Source: a virus
Length of the DNA: 24,538 nucleotides
Reading direction: 5' to 3' (one strand)
Virus record (IMG/VR): IMGVR_UViG_3300009183_000350
Location: 1 to 24,538 of that record
Shown: positions 20,501-23,591 of the stretch, in pieces
How the letters are laid out: each line of letters begins with the position of its first letter
How positions within the stretch are numbered: the first letter of the stretch is position 1
Translations under genes and position numbers: made by a program
Notes under the pieces: generated by a model
The model's input: the letters and a program-made list of their open reading frames with translations, nothing else
Told to the model about the DNA's origin: nothing
Databases searched by the model: none

Positions 20501-22421
20501 ATGTTTTTAAATATCCATAGGCACCCTTAGTAGCGGCTAATTCACTATAGGCAATTTGTCTTACAGCATTAGCCCAATAACGTTGTCCAGCATAGACAGT
20601 ACGACTATTTCCTCCATATAGTTGATCGTATGCCACCGCCTCTATAATATACTTAACATCGCGCTTACAAGTAGTTTGACTATATGCAAGTTTAGGATAG
20701 TTTGCGGCTAACCATGCAATAATTTCAGCTTGTACAAATGCAATATTGTTTAATAATAGTGTTCTAGCACTTTGTTTAGCAGTACTAGATACACTAGTTG
20801 CTGACATATTAATAGTTGGTTCAATTCCGCCTTGGACTATAATAATCATACTGTTTAGTAAATTATTAAATCGAGTTACTGCTAAATCAACAGTAAGTCC
20901 GTTATTCTTAGCAATATTAGCTAGTTCTAATTTAAGCTGTCCAAATGCTCCTACTATTTCAGTAACACTTAACCCAGTGTTTGCATAAGGAAAATATCGA
21001 GCGGCAACAGTACTTTGATAGTTAGAATTCAAAGTCATATCATAGTTTAATGCATCGATTACAGTGTTAAGATATGTAGTAAGTCCTGATGAATTATATG
21101 CAAAGGCCAGCACTTGATCTCTAGCATAGTTAATACCGTCAATAGTTTGAACTAATTGACTGTTTATAACACTTGCCGCTTGACTTTCAAAGTAAGAAGT
21201 AGCGGCTTGCAAACTATTAAAGTTGGAGCTAATAACAAGGTCAGTAGCAACAGCATTTAAAATAATTTGTACATCGCGCTGACACTTTGCTTGGTCATAT
21301 GTGAATATGTTAACATATTTGTTGTTAATGTAAGCAATAGTTTCCGATTGAATAAATGCTTTGTTAGCACCAAGCAAAAAAGCCGCATCTTCATACCCAG
21401 CAATACCAGTATTTCCACCAGATCGAGTTACTGTAGAAATAGTAGAATTAAACGTATTAGGGCTAATAGTATATGCAATTTTCTGACGATAAGGTCCAGG
21501 TTCTAAATTTGCAAGATTTTGTAAAGTTTCAGCTTGTAAAGCGGCCGCTCCAATGGTCTTATAGGCGTGTGCCCAGTTGCGACCTTCACGGCCAGGAGGT
21601 GTTTTTAATTGTGTATCATCGCCGTCTGTACGAACATACAAGTTTGTTGAGCTGACAAATACTTCGTTATCAACATAAAATTTTGTAGCGGCCTGTTTAT
21701 CATCAGCACTGTTAGGTGTACCAAATCCTGCTACCGGAGCAGGGTGATCGCTTAGTGTAAGTTTACCTAGCATGGTATCACCACCGCGATAAACAACTGA
21801 TTTACGTGGCAATGCTTCGTTACTTAGGTAGTTACTGCTCAATGTTGCATCATAAGCTGAATCTGTTAATTCAGGAGTTAGTGGCTCGTCACGTAATTTT
21901 AACGCACCTACTACAACGTTGCCGTCACCCTTGCCCACGTAGTGGGTATCGGCATATCCTTTGCTAATTGCAAGTTTATCAATAGTAGTAGTAATACCAA
22001 GGCTTGAATAGGTTGAATTAAATGATGCAACTAGTGTGTCGCTTGGATCAGGAATGTTACCAATAGCTAGATTATTAACGTTTAGCGGCCCGTTTAAACG
22101 TGGCGCTGGGTCTGCGGCCAAGTTACTTTGAGTACCAACAATAGTTAATACACCGGCTACAGATTCGTCAAAAGTTACTCCACCACGACGTGCAAGTGTC
22201 TTAGCAAGAATTCCTGTACCAGAACTGTTTGTAATGAATATTTGATTAGCAGTATAAGAGCTTGGCGCATCACTTAATGCTGTAAATGGAATTGTACCTC
22301 CAGATCCAAAAACTGCATAAATCTCAGCAAAGTTATCATTAACCTTACGGAACGAGTCACGAATACTATCGCCTGTTCCGTCATTACCTTGTATACCAAT
22401 GTCTATTTCTTGACGTGCCAT
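8589..22421 (-). CDS. Giant modular fibre-like virion protein (4610 residues)
   Basis: One uninterrupted frame of 4610 residues fills over half the window. It is probably a tail-fibre or host-recognition protein. In order it carries the N-terminal motif (IQGNDGTGDSIRDSFRKVNDNF, 10-31) and a linker with DKQAATKFYVDN. Next come four helical modules with C-RDV or its variant near residues 379, 585, 987 and 1234. A pectate-lyase-like segment (VEAGVYQEDYPIRLSPAVSIKGD) follows at about 1490-1560, then a conserved-looking central part (SPYGQVATSFSRSQNKQVFAGGQF). A long Thr/Ser/Gly-rich array of mixed beta modules runs from about 2000 to 4150. The C-terminal domain (4488-4610) starts DLAEYYEGDQEYEPGTVLVFGG. 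Shine-Dalgarno GGAG lies inside the end of the Fe-S carrier gene, five bases upstream of whose stop this gene begins its leader; both probably share the late box at 22769. There is no frameshift or stop along 13.8 kb despite the repeats, which argues for selection. Function is inferred from composition and context. Confidence 0.85.
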   Translation of the reverse strand: MARQEIDIGIQGNDGTGDSIRDSFRKVNDNFAEIYAVFGSGGTIPFTALSDAPSSYTANQIFITNSSGTGILAKTLARRGGVTFDESVAGVLTIVGTQSNLAADPAPRLNGPLNVNNLAIGNIPDPSDTLVASFNSTYSSLGITTTIDKLAISKGYADTHYVGKGDGNVVVGALKLRDEPLTPELTDSAYDATLSSNYLSNEALPRKSVVYRGGDTMLGKLTLSDHPAPVAGFGTPNSADDKQAATKFYVDNEVFVSSTNLYVRTDGDDTQLKTPPGREGRNWAHAYKTIGAAALQAETLQNLANLEPGPYRQKIAYTISPNTFNSTISTVTRSGGNTGIAGYEDAAFLLGANKAFIQSETIAYINNKYVNIFTYDQAKCQRDVQIILNAVATDLVISSNFNSLQAATSYFESQAASVINSQLVQTIDGINYARDQVLAFAYNSSGLTTYLNTVIDALNYDMTLNSNYQSTVAARYFPYANTGLSVTEIVGAFGQLKLELANIAKNNGLTVDLAVTRFNNLLNSMIIIVQGGIEPTINMSATSVSSTAKQSARTLLLNNIAFVQAEIIAWLAANYPKLAYSQTTCKRDVKYIIEAVAYDQLYGGNSRTVYAGQRYWANAVRQIAYSELAATKGAYGYLKTLLQAVISNNSPSQVYQNSVIQYQNQTYTGGSGQIATVSNLISLIAGTTIATASTNSSTGISTTSTSNLTVGMPVIIDNSTPITVTGFQTKSGSGPYLVTLIIPTQLTAPIAGTSFTVSGNVTTGYNGIVTVFSATTTSITLSYSANPGSWGGGTTIITPYFGGLIAGGTYYVIEITNATQFKLSTSLGGTAATLTNALVYTNITWNGLLTANTPPAITPPTYSAGASPLPTVYTNVNNNKGTATTGPIFNVITFVNNTYPYINNAPAIAQLTTLFKFVTDTLSGGLSNRELVSLTKPTSTSTSAFSASKLLLANREFIAAETLGWIKQNYNSLTYVATDGQIQWEKDLETFVEAVAYDLTYTGLSGSTTAGNQFWTSAIVNGSVVYTSTIDPIESTAKIASINYARDMAQNIIGNDPPNNLYQSLLPKVATFSTKTGTAPCLVTLDIPARVIPIQVGATITVTGNSNVSYNGNWAVTASTGTTVTLSYAGDPGVWSIATTTYFNIGQTTSGTYIDGASSVTSMNEKWDRLYSVVNTNPPNLVTTGPDFANSSYASTGYVAVRNVIVSNSLTVAQATTTYLNNKFKGGFSYNEATCRRDVGYIVDAMIIDLLTAGTYQSINAGKSYYRNASAKSVAIGTQNTETIDGIIYARTLALQVLNQTTASRYQLLVTQTPTNGSKNANRGYSATATYSSASSTTLTVSGISGTIKVGMTVTGTGFISGQVITAVNGTTLTISSAADSTPSGTLTFTLTAITTFTNNYNTMLSIVQNGIGVAPTPDFGSGIYTITFSNGGNGYVDQCPPGDFNILPGKILAGVSSKATANILSYTPGGSGPNDTITCQLLTPGFFDDINHEELEYAESVGANQIVIFVEAGVYQEDYPIRLSPAVSIKGDEFRRTIVRPNDRISQSPWRKLFFYRDSVIDGLQIGPIDTGTDYVPTTTIVGFVSTTSVGGGLYNVLFNIPTQTYLPNTSLTYTIAGNATLPFNGTFTCVASTLSTITLRYPNDPGTFSTTNATTISPLVTATISGTVGKIIITLSSNSQASVNWLGYVFQSDVLDSNGKPGLAVVDSVSGNFMNCTVMYPFTQTAVATTNSLGGSFIVGETITQSGGGTTATGVVISSTSTSITYKVTSGIMSNVNGAITGNTSSASASVSSITFGVLAPTSWHLYTTKNYGRHYLTDPLDINSTPKNNKDIDVFLCGDGVRVNNITGQGHGGFMMVLDPENQIKSKSPYGQVATSFSRSQNKQVFAGGQFVDGFAGRLFGQITVASADGYTLTVTGGINSGLDVRAPQTPCAFFVRGGRYQVNTVSNYAQTFDVNGNVIGGSITLNLGAATPWLGGTGQNINIEMAGNKSMLANDFAQINDLGYSILATNGGITEQVSTFTYYSWTAFWALNGGQIRSVGSSSAHGQYALRATGYDVTEKPDSVTLAQNLMQTARIFNPTNLPGSITPNAFYGKMNTTSVSVYIYGYDYFPTQISELEIDHTLAGKGLVRYQINSVSHTGVYVPTGSVGSNFYYVTATFASGSTSSTTMTVSSTTGIKAGMSVTGTGFTQGQKIALVSLDGITLTLTGAPDSTPSGTLTFSDTITVSGSVLGGTSSTFSANSTISLNYLSSVGTLAAIKTSPALLIQGYLSKTGTGPYLVTFQIPTQLSAPTPSAGYVVSGNANTNYNGSFTVQSSSVSTITISYASDPGTFSTTNYTVIMPPATTAATFLRKTGSGANWYVTFVISAVTTLPLVGGQFTIAGNTTTAYNGTFVCVGSTLTSITLRYTSDPGSSGGSATTYNFNGCTISGPNVPFGATALATTSGNTIILSANATASGSGLTFSSNAGNDLTAYVTGTTNTAVSTFTYKGIPVAGGSATYTNLYQTSSSAIGVYANFNINITPNFGGGTIGTIAGSGTSGAPWTATITGMTSTSGMLVGNTLSATAGTGTLYGGTPTTIVITSIVSSTSITYAVVGGTTPTAGTVTSIISASAFTSATIGGQNVLLLTLSTSGSGGVSSTGLASPLYDGQLVQLRVLQNFKFYEIDNVNPTRPSTAVQFTDNLGSIYRVLTYNLTEATNEILPANQAILSTDQSFAYYLFQADTANVTKTDPIDGGAKTMGATPGDTRIAVTVFGPQASIDQVNKGTYAFAFGGKVHQIVNYTPPVTTTIITGYNPTGSSGTTLVVGGTFTGTITSGSASITSVASFTGLVVGESIRGFGIPAGTTIISINTGTSSISLSSAGVASSSATFLYGGAGNLVTGMTVSGNGFINAQQILTINPNTIASFAIADSVGTITVTSGTYIVGEAITISGTFGGAGTLVVGGTTYGASNTANMTAGVIFYIGKVNSGTSIQLSSTYANAIAGTPTFITSTTGTPTGLTYSRISNNVVLSIAPTSTPSGSLTFTKATIPYITLGDIKYSITSTSATPITVTRPISRGQVAVTYQPTGSVTGNTVSGSPNILGVSSLTNIVAGSSIQGAGIPSQYVVTAVSTTSPSTINLVDGSDVVVGNTITFDPSQPSFGGIPVKGGLNSSTTYTTVTGTSVTSAATYTAVVTKSSSGKGTGAKFTVVKTGSGTSYNGAVTITLVSQGANYALTDTITISGAVLGGGDSTNDMTFTLATAVNQAAYYVVSKSTNAITIATTLGGSALTNITTVAATSTIASFAFADTVGTATVTSGTYTIGQAITLTGTPTAGGITTPAYVTGTTYYVGKVTSGTSIQLTSSWVKATLAIPVFDLSTTIGTLTPGVTATLTQPSINGRTDNLVISTSSTTTFTATPDNSSTTLTSVSSFANLVVGATITGTNIVAGTIITALNVAGSTITMSSAASGAPGPVLITCSTNTIVTSANSTATATDQFITYNNLSTTIKIFTNERSQFIVAGMTIFGSGFTSGQTVTSATVSTAGDNATVLVISAQPDSTPFGTLGFTTLTSNSGPWYTTLQIPTQSVAPVVDTFYSVTGNGNSGYNQFVQCVGSSTTSITLAYSTDPETVTITTYNPTGSSGTTMKVASTTGINIGDLIRGGGTGGFFLGQTVTAIVDGVTLTISAPPSGTPNGNLTFNDPFLVAAPTTITPIITGISRAMSTVTSTPLRAGYLQGTAAQITTRISTCRCSAHDLLDIGTGGYNTTNYPYQIYGNPYQKADQTKEVLEETVGRVFYVTTDQNGIFRVGRFFTVDQGTGTVTFSASIALSNLDGLGFKRGVTVSEFSTDSSMTNNASDTVPTQSAVRGYIDNRLGVQHSGATTPATSLIGSGYMNLSGQLPMKGNLSMGGFTIGSVGTPILNTDATTKIYVDNVVNSRDSLYKLKDTAANMQLNFANAQLPVWSFATTNNNSTAGAWTNAGFDISSDVTISYDGAILLSTIQGAVTAATYASGGTATSGSFTGVISGNVLTVSGSPGVTIVKGMVLTGGSVVAGTYIVDTGLTTTSVNGTGNVGTYLVNINQTATCTGGTVNLLTLNSSTGIVTGMVISGTGYTSSQYVTGITNTTVVTTSSAYDTTPSGTLTFTRNGAVNNGKVSSTAAIAQSKLAMTLATATISAVPTLVNVNAGSFVVGKRYRILSPGNTNWATPGTANWVGANAATAGTIFQAVSAGAGTGTATDMDALQAATGVSQYDSSQFTITDGWVTLKTSTSTSDGIPNTKLQWVAANSLLANTSGVNGALAVTTSTALVYNGDGVRNADIASNGNTTTIPTSSVNAQATTTGAVIRTAAKTYGCIGITATGAIYSLVQTDVGGNIDVKGIKINSLPSSGNIIQVPSTTLEFYTPGNIKFLTSAGNSTATNTFFGTSDFSSSGAVLKSVSLSAGAAGTDGYITGAWHLNASSSFDTSLGVLKSTVITTGADNSNGTIQGIWTLVGASKLQATYADLAEYYEGDQEYEPGTVLVFGGEKEVTTTDAMNDTRSAGVVTTNPAYVMNDGQTGIRVCLALAGRVPCKVVGRVKKGDMLTTSSTPGYAVKATDPKLGSIIGKALEDKDNGEAGIIQVAVGRV
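8592..8960 (-). other. C-terminal domain of the giant fibre (AEYYEG...GRV)
   Basis: The last 123 residues are compact and unlike the repeat array. They start DLAEYYEGDQEYEPGTVL, continue with GVVTTNPAYVM and CLALAGRVPCKVVGRVKKGDML, and end IIGKALEDKD and IIQVAVGRV. The layout (AEYFE-like opening, GTVL, GRV-C-V-G-V--GD-L, IGKAL) resembles C-terminal domains of marine phage fibre proteins and, more loosely, the G2-type self-cleaving peptidase/trimerisation domains of other fibres. Autocleavage is not shown by the sequence. Confidence 0.6.
12030..13990 (-). repeat. GIPAGT-type beta module, three copies
   Basis: The unit is S-ASITSVASF--LVVG--I-G-GIPAGT-I--I, then a Thr/Ser strand. Copies lie at about 13810-13990 (LVVGESIRGFGIPAGTTI), 13010-13165 (IVAGSSIQGAGIPSQYVV) and 12030-12190 (LVVGATITGTNIVAGTII). 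A fourth copy is in the 432-residue structural gene at about 3600-3790 (IAAGVSITGAGIQVGTTI). Boundaries are by eye. Confidence 0.7.
17750..17960 (-). other. Pectate-lyase-like (beta-helix) segment of the giant fibre
   Basis: Within the giant protein, the phrase QIVIFVEAGVYQEDYPIRL then SPAVSIKGDEFRRTIVRP has the I-V--G-Y-E-PI-L----SI-GD---T-I-P rhythm of right-handed beta-helix proteins, where VSI-G and T-I-P mark successive strands. The phage versions often bind or cut surface polysaccharide. No catalytic residues can be picked out with confidence, so this is a fold suggestion only. Confidence 0.6.
18520..21410 (-). repeat. Four helical C-RDV modules in the giant fibre
   Basis: Four diverged copies of a roughly 100-residue helical unit. 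Each has a pattern like A-LLL-N--FI-AE---WI--NY, then a Cys-x-Arg-Asp-Val box and a following helix A-AYDL. Approximate spans are 21080-21410 (CQRDV), 20480-20790 (CKRDV with AVAYDQLYGGN), 19250-19600 (Cys box replaced by WEKDL, AVAYDLTY kept) and 18520-18820 (CRRDV). Three copies also carry INYARD or IIYARTLA downstream. A partial fifth unit (ALNYDMTLNSNYQ) lies near 20900-21060. Boundaries are by eye. Confidence 0.75.
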
Positions 22422-22426
22422 GTTTA

Positions 22427-22750
22427 TTAAACTCCGAAGCTAGAACCGCATCCGCAAGTAGTACTTGCATTTGGGTTTTTAATTGTAAAAGAACTGCCCA
22501 TGAGTTCTTCTTTGTAATCTATTTCTGCACCTTGCAGATATGTCATACTCATACTGTCTACAAGTACTTTAAATTCGTCTAAGGGTATTTCAAAATCGTC
22601 TTCGTTTGTAATTTCGTCAAAGGTAAATCCATAGCTAAATCCGCTACAGCCCCCGCCTTGTACAAAAGTGCGTAATGCCAAGTTAGGATTACCTTCTTCG
22701 TACAGTAAATCTTTAATCTTTGTTTTTGCTGAATCAGAAATTGTAATCAC
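22427..22750 (-). CDS. A-type iron-sulfur carrier (IscA/ErpA-like)
   Basis: 107 residues when started at the GTG at 22750. A-type carriers accept and deliver Fe-S clusters to target enzymes. The family signature is complete: [14 protein letters not shown] (Cys35) and [14 protein letters not shown] (Cys99, Cys101), the three cluster ligands. The GGGCSGF--GF form is closer to ErpA/SufA than to E. coli IscA, while the length and Cys numbering equal those of E. coli IscA. An upstream in-frame TTG at 22768 is rejected as start because it abuts the late-promoter box, whereas GTG has GAGG seven bases before it. The next gene, the giant fibre, begins five bases after the stop, so the two are probably co-transcribed. 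Such genes are known in marine phages; the target protein is unknown. Confidence 0.92.
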   Translation of the reverse strand: MITISDSAKTKIKDLLYEEGNPNLALRTFVQGGGCSGFSYGFTFDEITNEDDFEIPLDEFKVLVDSMSMTYLQGAEIDYKEELMGSSFTIKNPNASTTCGCGSSFGV

Positions 22751-22768
22751 AGTGTGCCCTCGATACAA

Positions 22769-22776
22769 TATTTATC
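22769..22776 (-). promoter_or_regulatory. T4-type late promoter box (GATAAATA) before the Fe-S carrier
   Basis: GATAAATA on the minus strand, seven of eight with the T4 late consensus and identical to the box at 4577-4584. It ends 18 bases before the GTG start, so the transcript would start a few bases later and keep the GAGG ribosome site. It is the only candidate promoter found ahead of the 14 kb Fe-S carrier/giant fibre pair. Confidence 0.55.
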
Positions 22777-22786
22777 AAACGAATTT

Positions 22787-22792
22787 TATAAT
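22787..22792 (+). promoter_or_regulatory. Possible -10 element (TATAAT) for the plus-strand gene
   Basis: A perfect TATAAT lies 17 bases before the ATG at 22810. No convincing -35 hexamer is seen at the right distance, and there is no Shine-Dalgarno between it and the ATG, so the message would have a very short leader. AT-rich DNA makes a chance match quite possible. Confidence 0.35.
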
Positions 22793-22809
22793 CTTAATGT
22801 AAATAGTAT

Positions 22810-23097
22810 ATGTTCATACGCACCGAGTTTAGAGAATCACACCATGTACGCTCAAGTAGCCGTGGTAAAACACATACCTATGCCCGTAAAAAGACAGTAG
22901 TAGTATTACAATGTGATAGTTGCAGTGAAGTAATATATCGAGATAAAGGATCAATGGATCCTAAACGGATAAACAACAACTTTTACCACGTATGTGCAGA
23001 CTGCGACCCTAAAAAGTTTGCACAAACTAAAGGAGTAGAAGCACGTAAAGTGTGGGACATTCCGGCCAGTAGTTTAAAAACAATTAGCCAATTATAA
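22810..23097 (+). CDS. Four-cysteine zinc-ribbon protein, function unknown
   Basis: 95 residues, basic. The N-terminus FIRTEFRESHHVRSSSRGKTHTYARKKTV is rich in Arg, Lys, His and Ser and could touch nucleic acid. Two CxxC knuckles follow, CDSC (35-38) and CADC (62-65), 23 residues apart, as in zinc ribbons or HNH-associated zinc sites. The tail DPKKFAQTKGVEARKVWDIP is also charged. There is no HNH catalytic histidine pair that I can identify. I recall similar proteins in marine T4-like phages, annotated only as hypothetical. There is no Shine-Dalgarno before the ATG; the start is kept because the frame has no later good start before the conserved-looking region. It is the first of two genes on the plus strand. 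Confidence 0.78.
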   Translation: MFIRTEFRESHHVRSSSRGKTHTYARKKTVVVLQCDSCSEVIYRDKGSMDPKRINNNFYHVCADCDPKKFAQTKGVEARKVWDIPASSLKTISQL

Positions 23098-23100
23098 CTG

Positions 23101-23122
23101 TATAAATAAATCACTAAGGAGG
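23101..23122 (+). promoter_or_regulatory. Perfect T4 late promoter box plus strong ribosome site
   Basis: TATAAATA at 23101-23108 is an exact match to the T4 late consensus on the plus strand. AAGGAGG at 23116-23122 follows and is spaced 8 bases from the ATG at 23131. The box overlaps nothing upstream, since the previous gene stops at 23097. This is the best-supported promoter in the window and marks the next gene as a strongly translated late gene. Confidence 0.72.
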
Positions 23123-23130
23123 AACATAAA

Positions 23131-23337
23131 ATGTTCAAACAAATTAAAGAGTTTTTTACAGGCAAACCTGCGGAAGTAGTAGCAGAAGTGCCTTACAAAG
23201 TAGAAGCACCAGTTGTAAGCACCGTTTCTGACAAAGCAGTTGAGGCAGTTGTTGAATCAATGGCGCCAGCTAAAAAGCCAGCGGCTAAGAAAGCACCGGC
23301 GGCTAAAAAGCCTCGTACTCCAAAAGCGGCAAAATAA
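23131..23337 (+). CDS. Small Lys/Ala/Pro-rich (histone H1-tail-like) protein
   Basis: 68 residues. The first 25 residues (MFKQIKEFFTGKPAEVVAEV) form a short amphipathic start, the middle is acidic and Val-rich (EAPVVSTVSDKAVEAVVESM), and from about residue 47 the chain is almost only Lys, Ala, Pro and a few Arg/Thr (AKKPAAKKAPAAKKPRTPKAAK). This resembles histone H1 tails and bacterial H1-like DNA-binding proteins, so electrostatic binding to DNA or RNA is plausible, but no folded domain is visible. It lies after a perfect late box and a strong AAGGAGG, so high late expression is likely; a role in genome packaging or as a virion protein is inference. Its stop lies inside the downstream hairpin. 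Confidence 0.8.
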   Translation: MFKQIKEFFTGKPAEVVAEVPYKVEAPVVSTVSDKAVEAVVESMAPAKKPAAKKAPAAKKPRTPKAAK

Positions 23338-23362
23338 TAATAGGGCGCAATGCCCTATTATT
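23336..23362. terminator. Bidirectional hairpin terminator between converging genes
   Basis: A perfect 11-base-pair stem, AATAATAGGGC / GCCCTATTATT, with a 5-base loop. It includes the stop codon of the plus-strand gene (23335-23337) on one arm and the stop codon of the minus-strand small gene (23358-23360) on the other. On the minus strand it is followed by TTATTATTTT-type sequence (T-rich); on the plus strand the T tract is short. It can therefore end transcripts from both sides. Confidence 0.75.
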
Positions 23363-23591
23363 CAAATCGTTTTAATTGCTCAGAGTATCGAGCCATATCC
23401 TCTTGAATACGAGCTTGACGCTGTTCATTCAAATTAGGATTTTCTTCTAGCTCTTCTCTAAGAGTTTCCAACCGATGTATTAGTTGTTCTCGAGATAGCT
23501 TTTGGCTTGATTGTACAGTTCCATGCTGGCGAGGTTTTTGCCCTTGCTTTCGCACATTATGTCGAACCGGTTTAGAAAAGTTATTGCCCAT
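23358..23591 (-). CDS. Small basic/coiled-coil protein overlapping the 3' end of uvsE
   Basis: Starting at the ATG at 23591 it gives 77 residues: a basic N-terminal part (NNFSKPVRHNVRKQGQKPRQ) and a charged helical C-terminal half (REQLIHRLETLREELEENPN, RQARIQEDMARYSEQLKRFE) that looks like a coiled coil. It overlaps the last 112 bases of uvsE in another frame, but the 120 bases after the uvsE stop have no other explanation and the stop sits exactly at the terminator. No clear Shine-Dalgarno is visible for the ATG; an upstream TTG at 23612 is possible. Function is unknown. The coiled-coil part is credible; the overlapping N-terminal part is uncertain. Confidence 0.55.
   Translation of the reverse strand: MGNNFSKPVRHNVRKQGQKPRQHGTVQSSQKLSREQLIHRLETLREELEENPNLNEQRQARIQEDMARYSEQLKRFE

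Noticed and set aside
9490-21655. Many open frames of 60-120 codons on the plus strand inside the giant gene
   Set aside because: They are antisense shadows of a Thr/Ser/Gly/Val-rich repeat gene, lack ribosome sites, have Val/Pro/Ile-rich translations with no domain pattern, and repeat wherever the sense modules repeat.
8589-22421. Diversity-generating retroelement acting on the fibre gene
   Set aside because: No reverse transcriptase, template repeat or variable-repeat pair was seen in the window; variation here is by module duplication.
22751-22768. TTG at 22768 as start of the Fe-S carrier (six more residues)
   Set aside because: It directly follows the late-promoter box and has no ribosome site; GTG at 22750 has GAGG and gives the standard 107 residues with Cys35/99/101.
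22798-22805. TGTAAATA on the plus strand as a late promoter
   Set aside because: It ends only a few bases before the ATG at 22810, leaving no room for a transcript start and leader.
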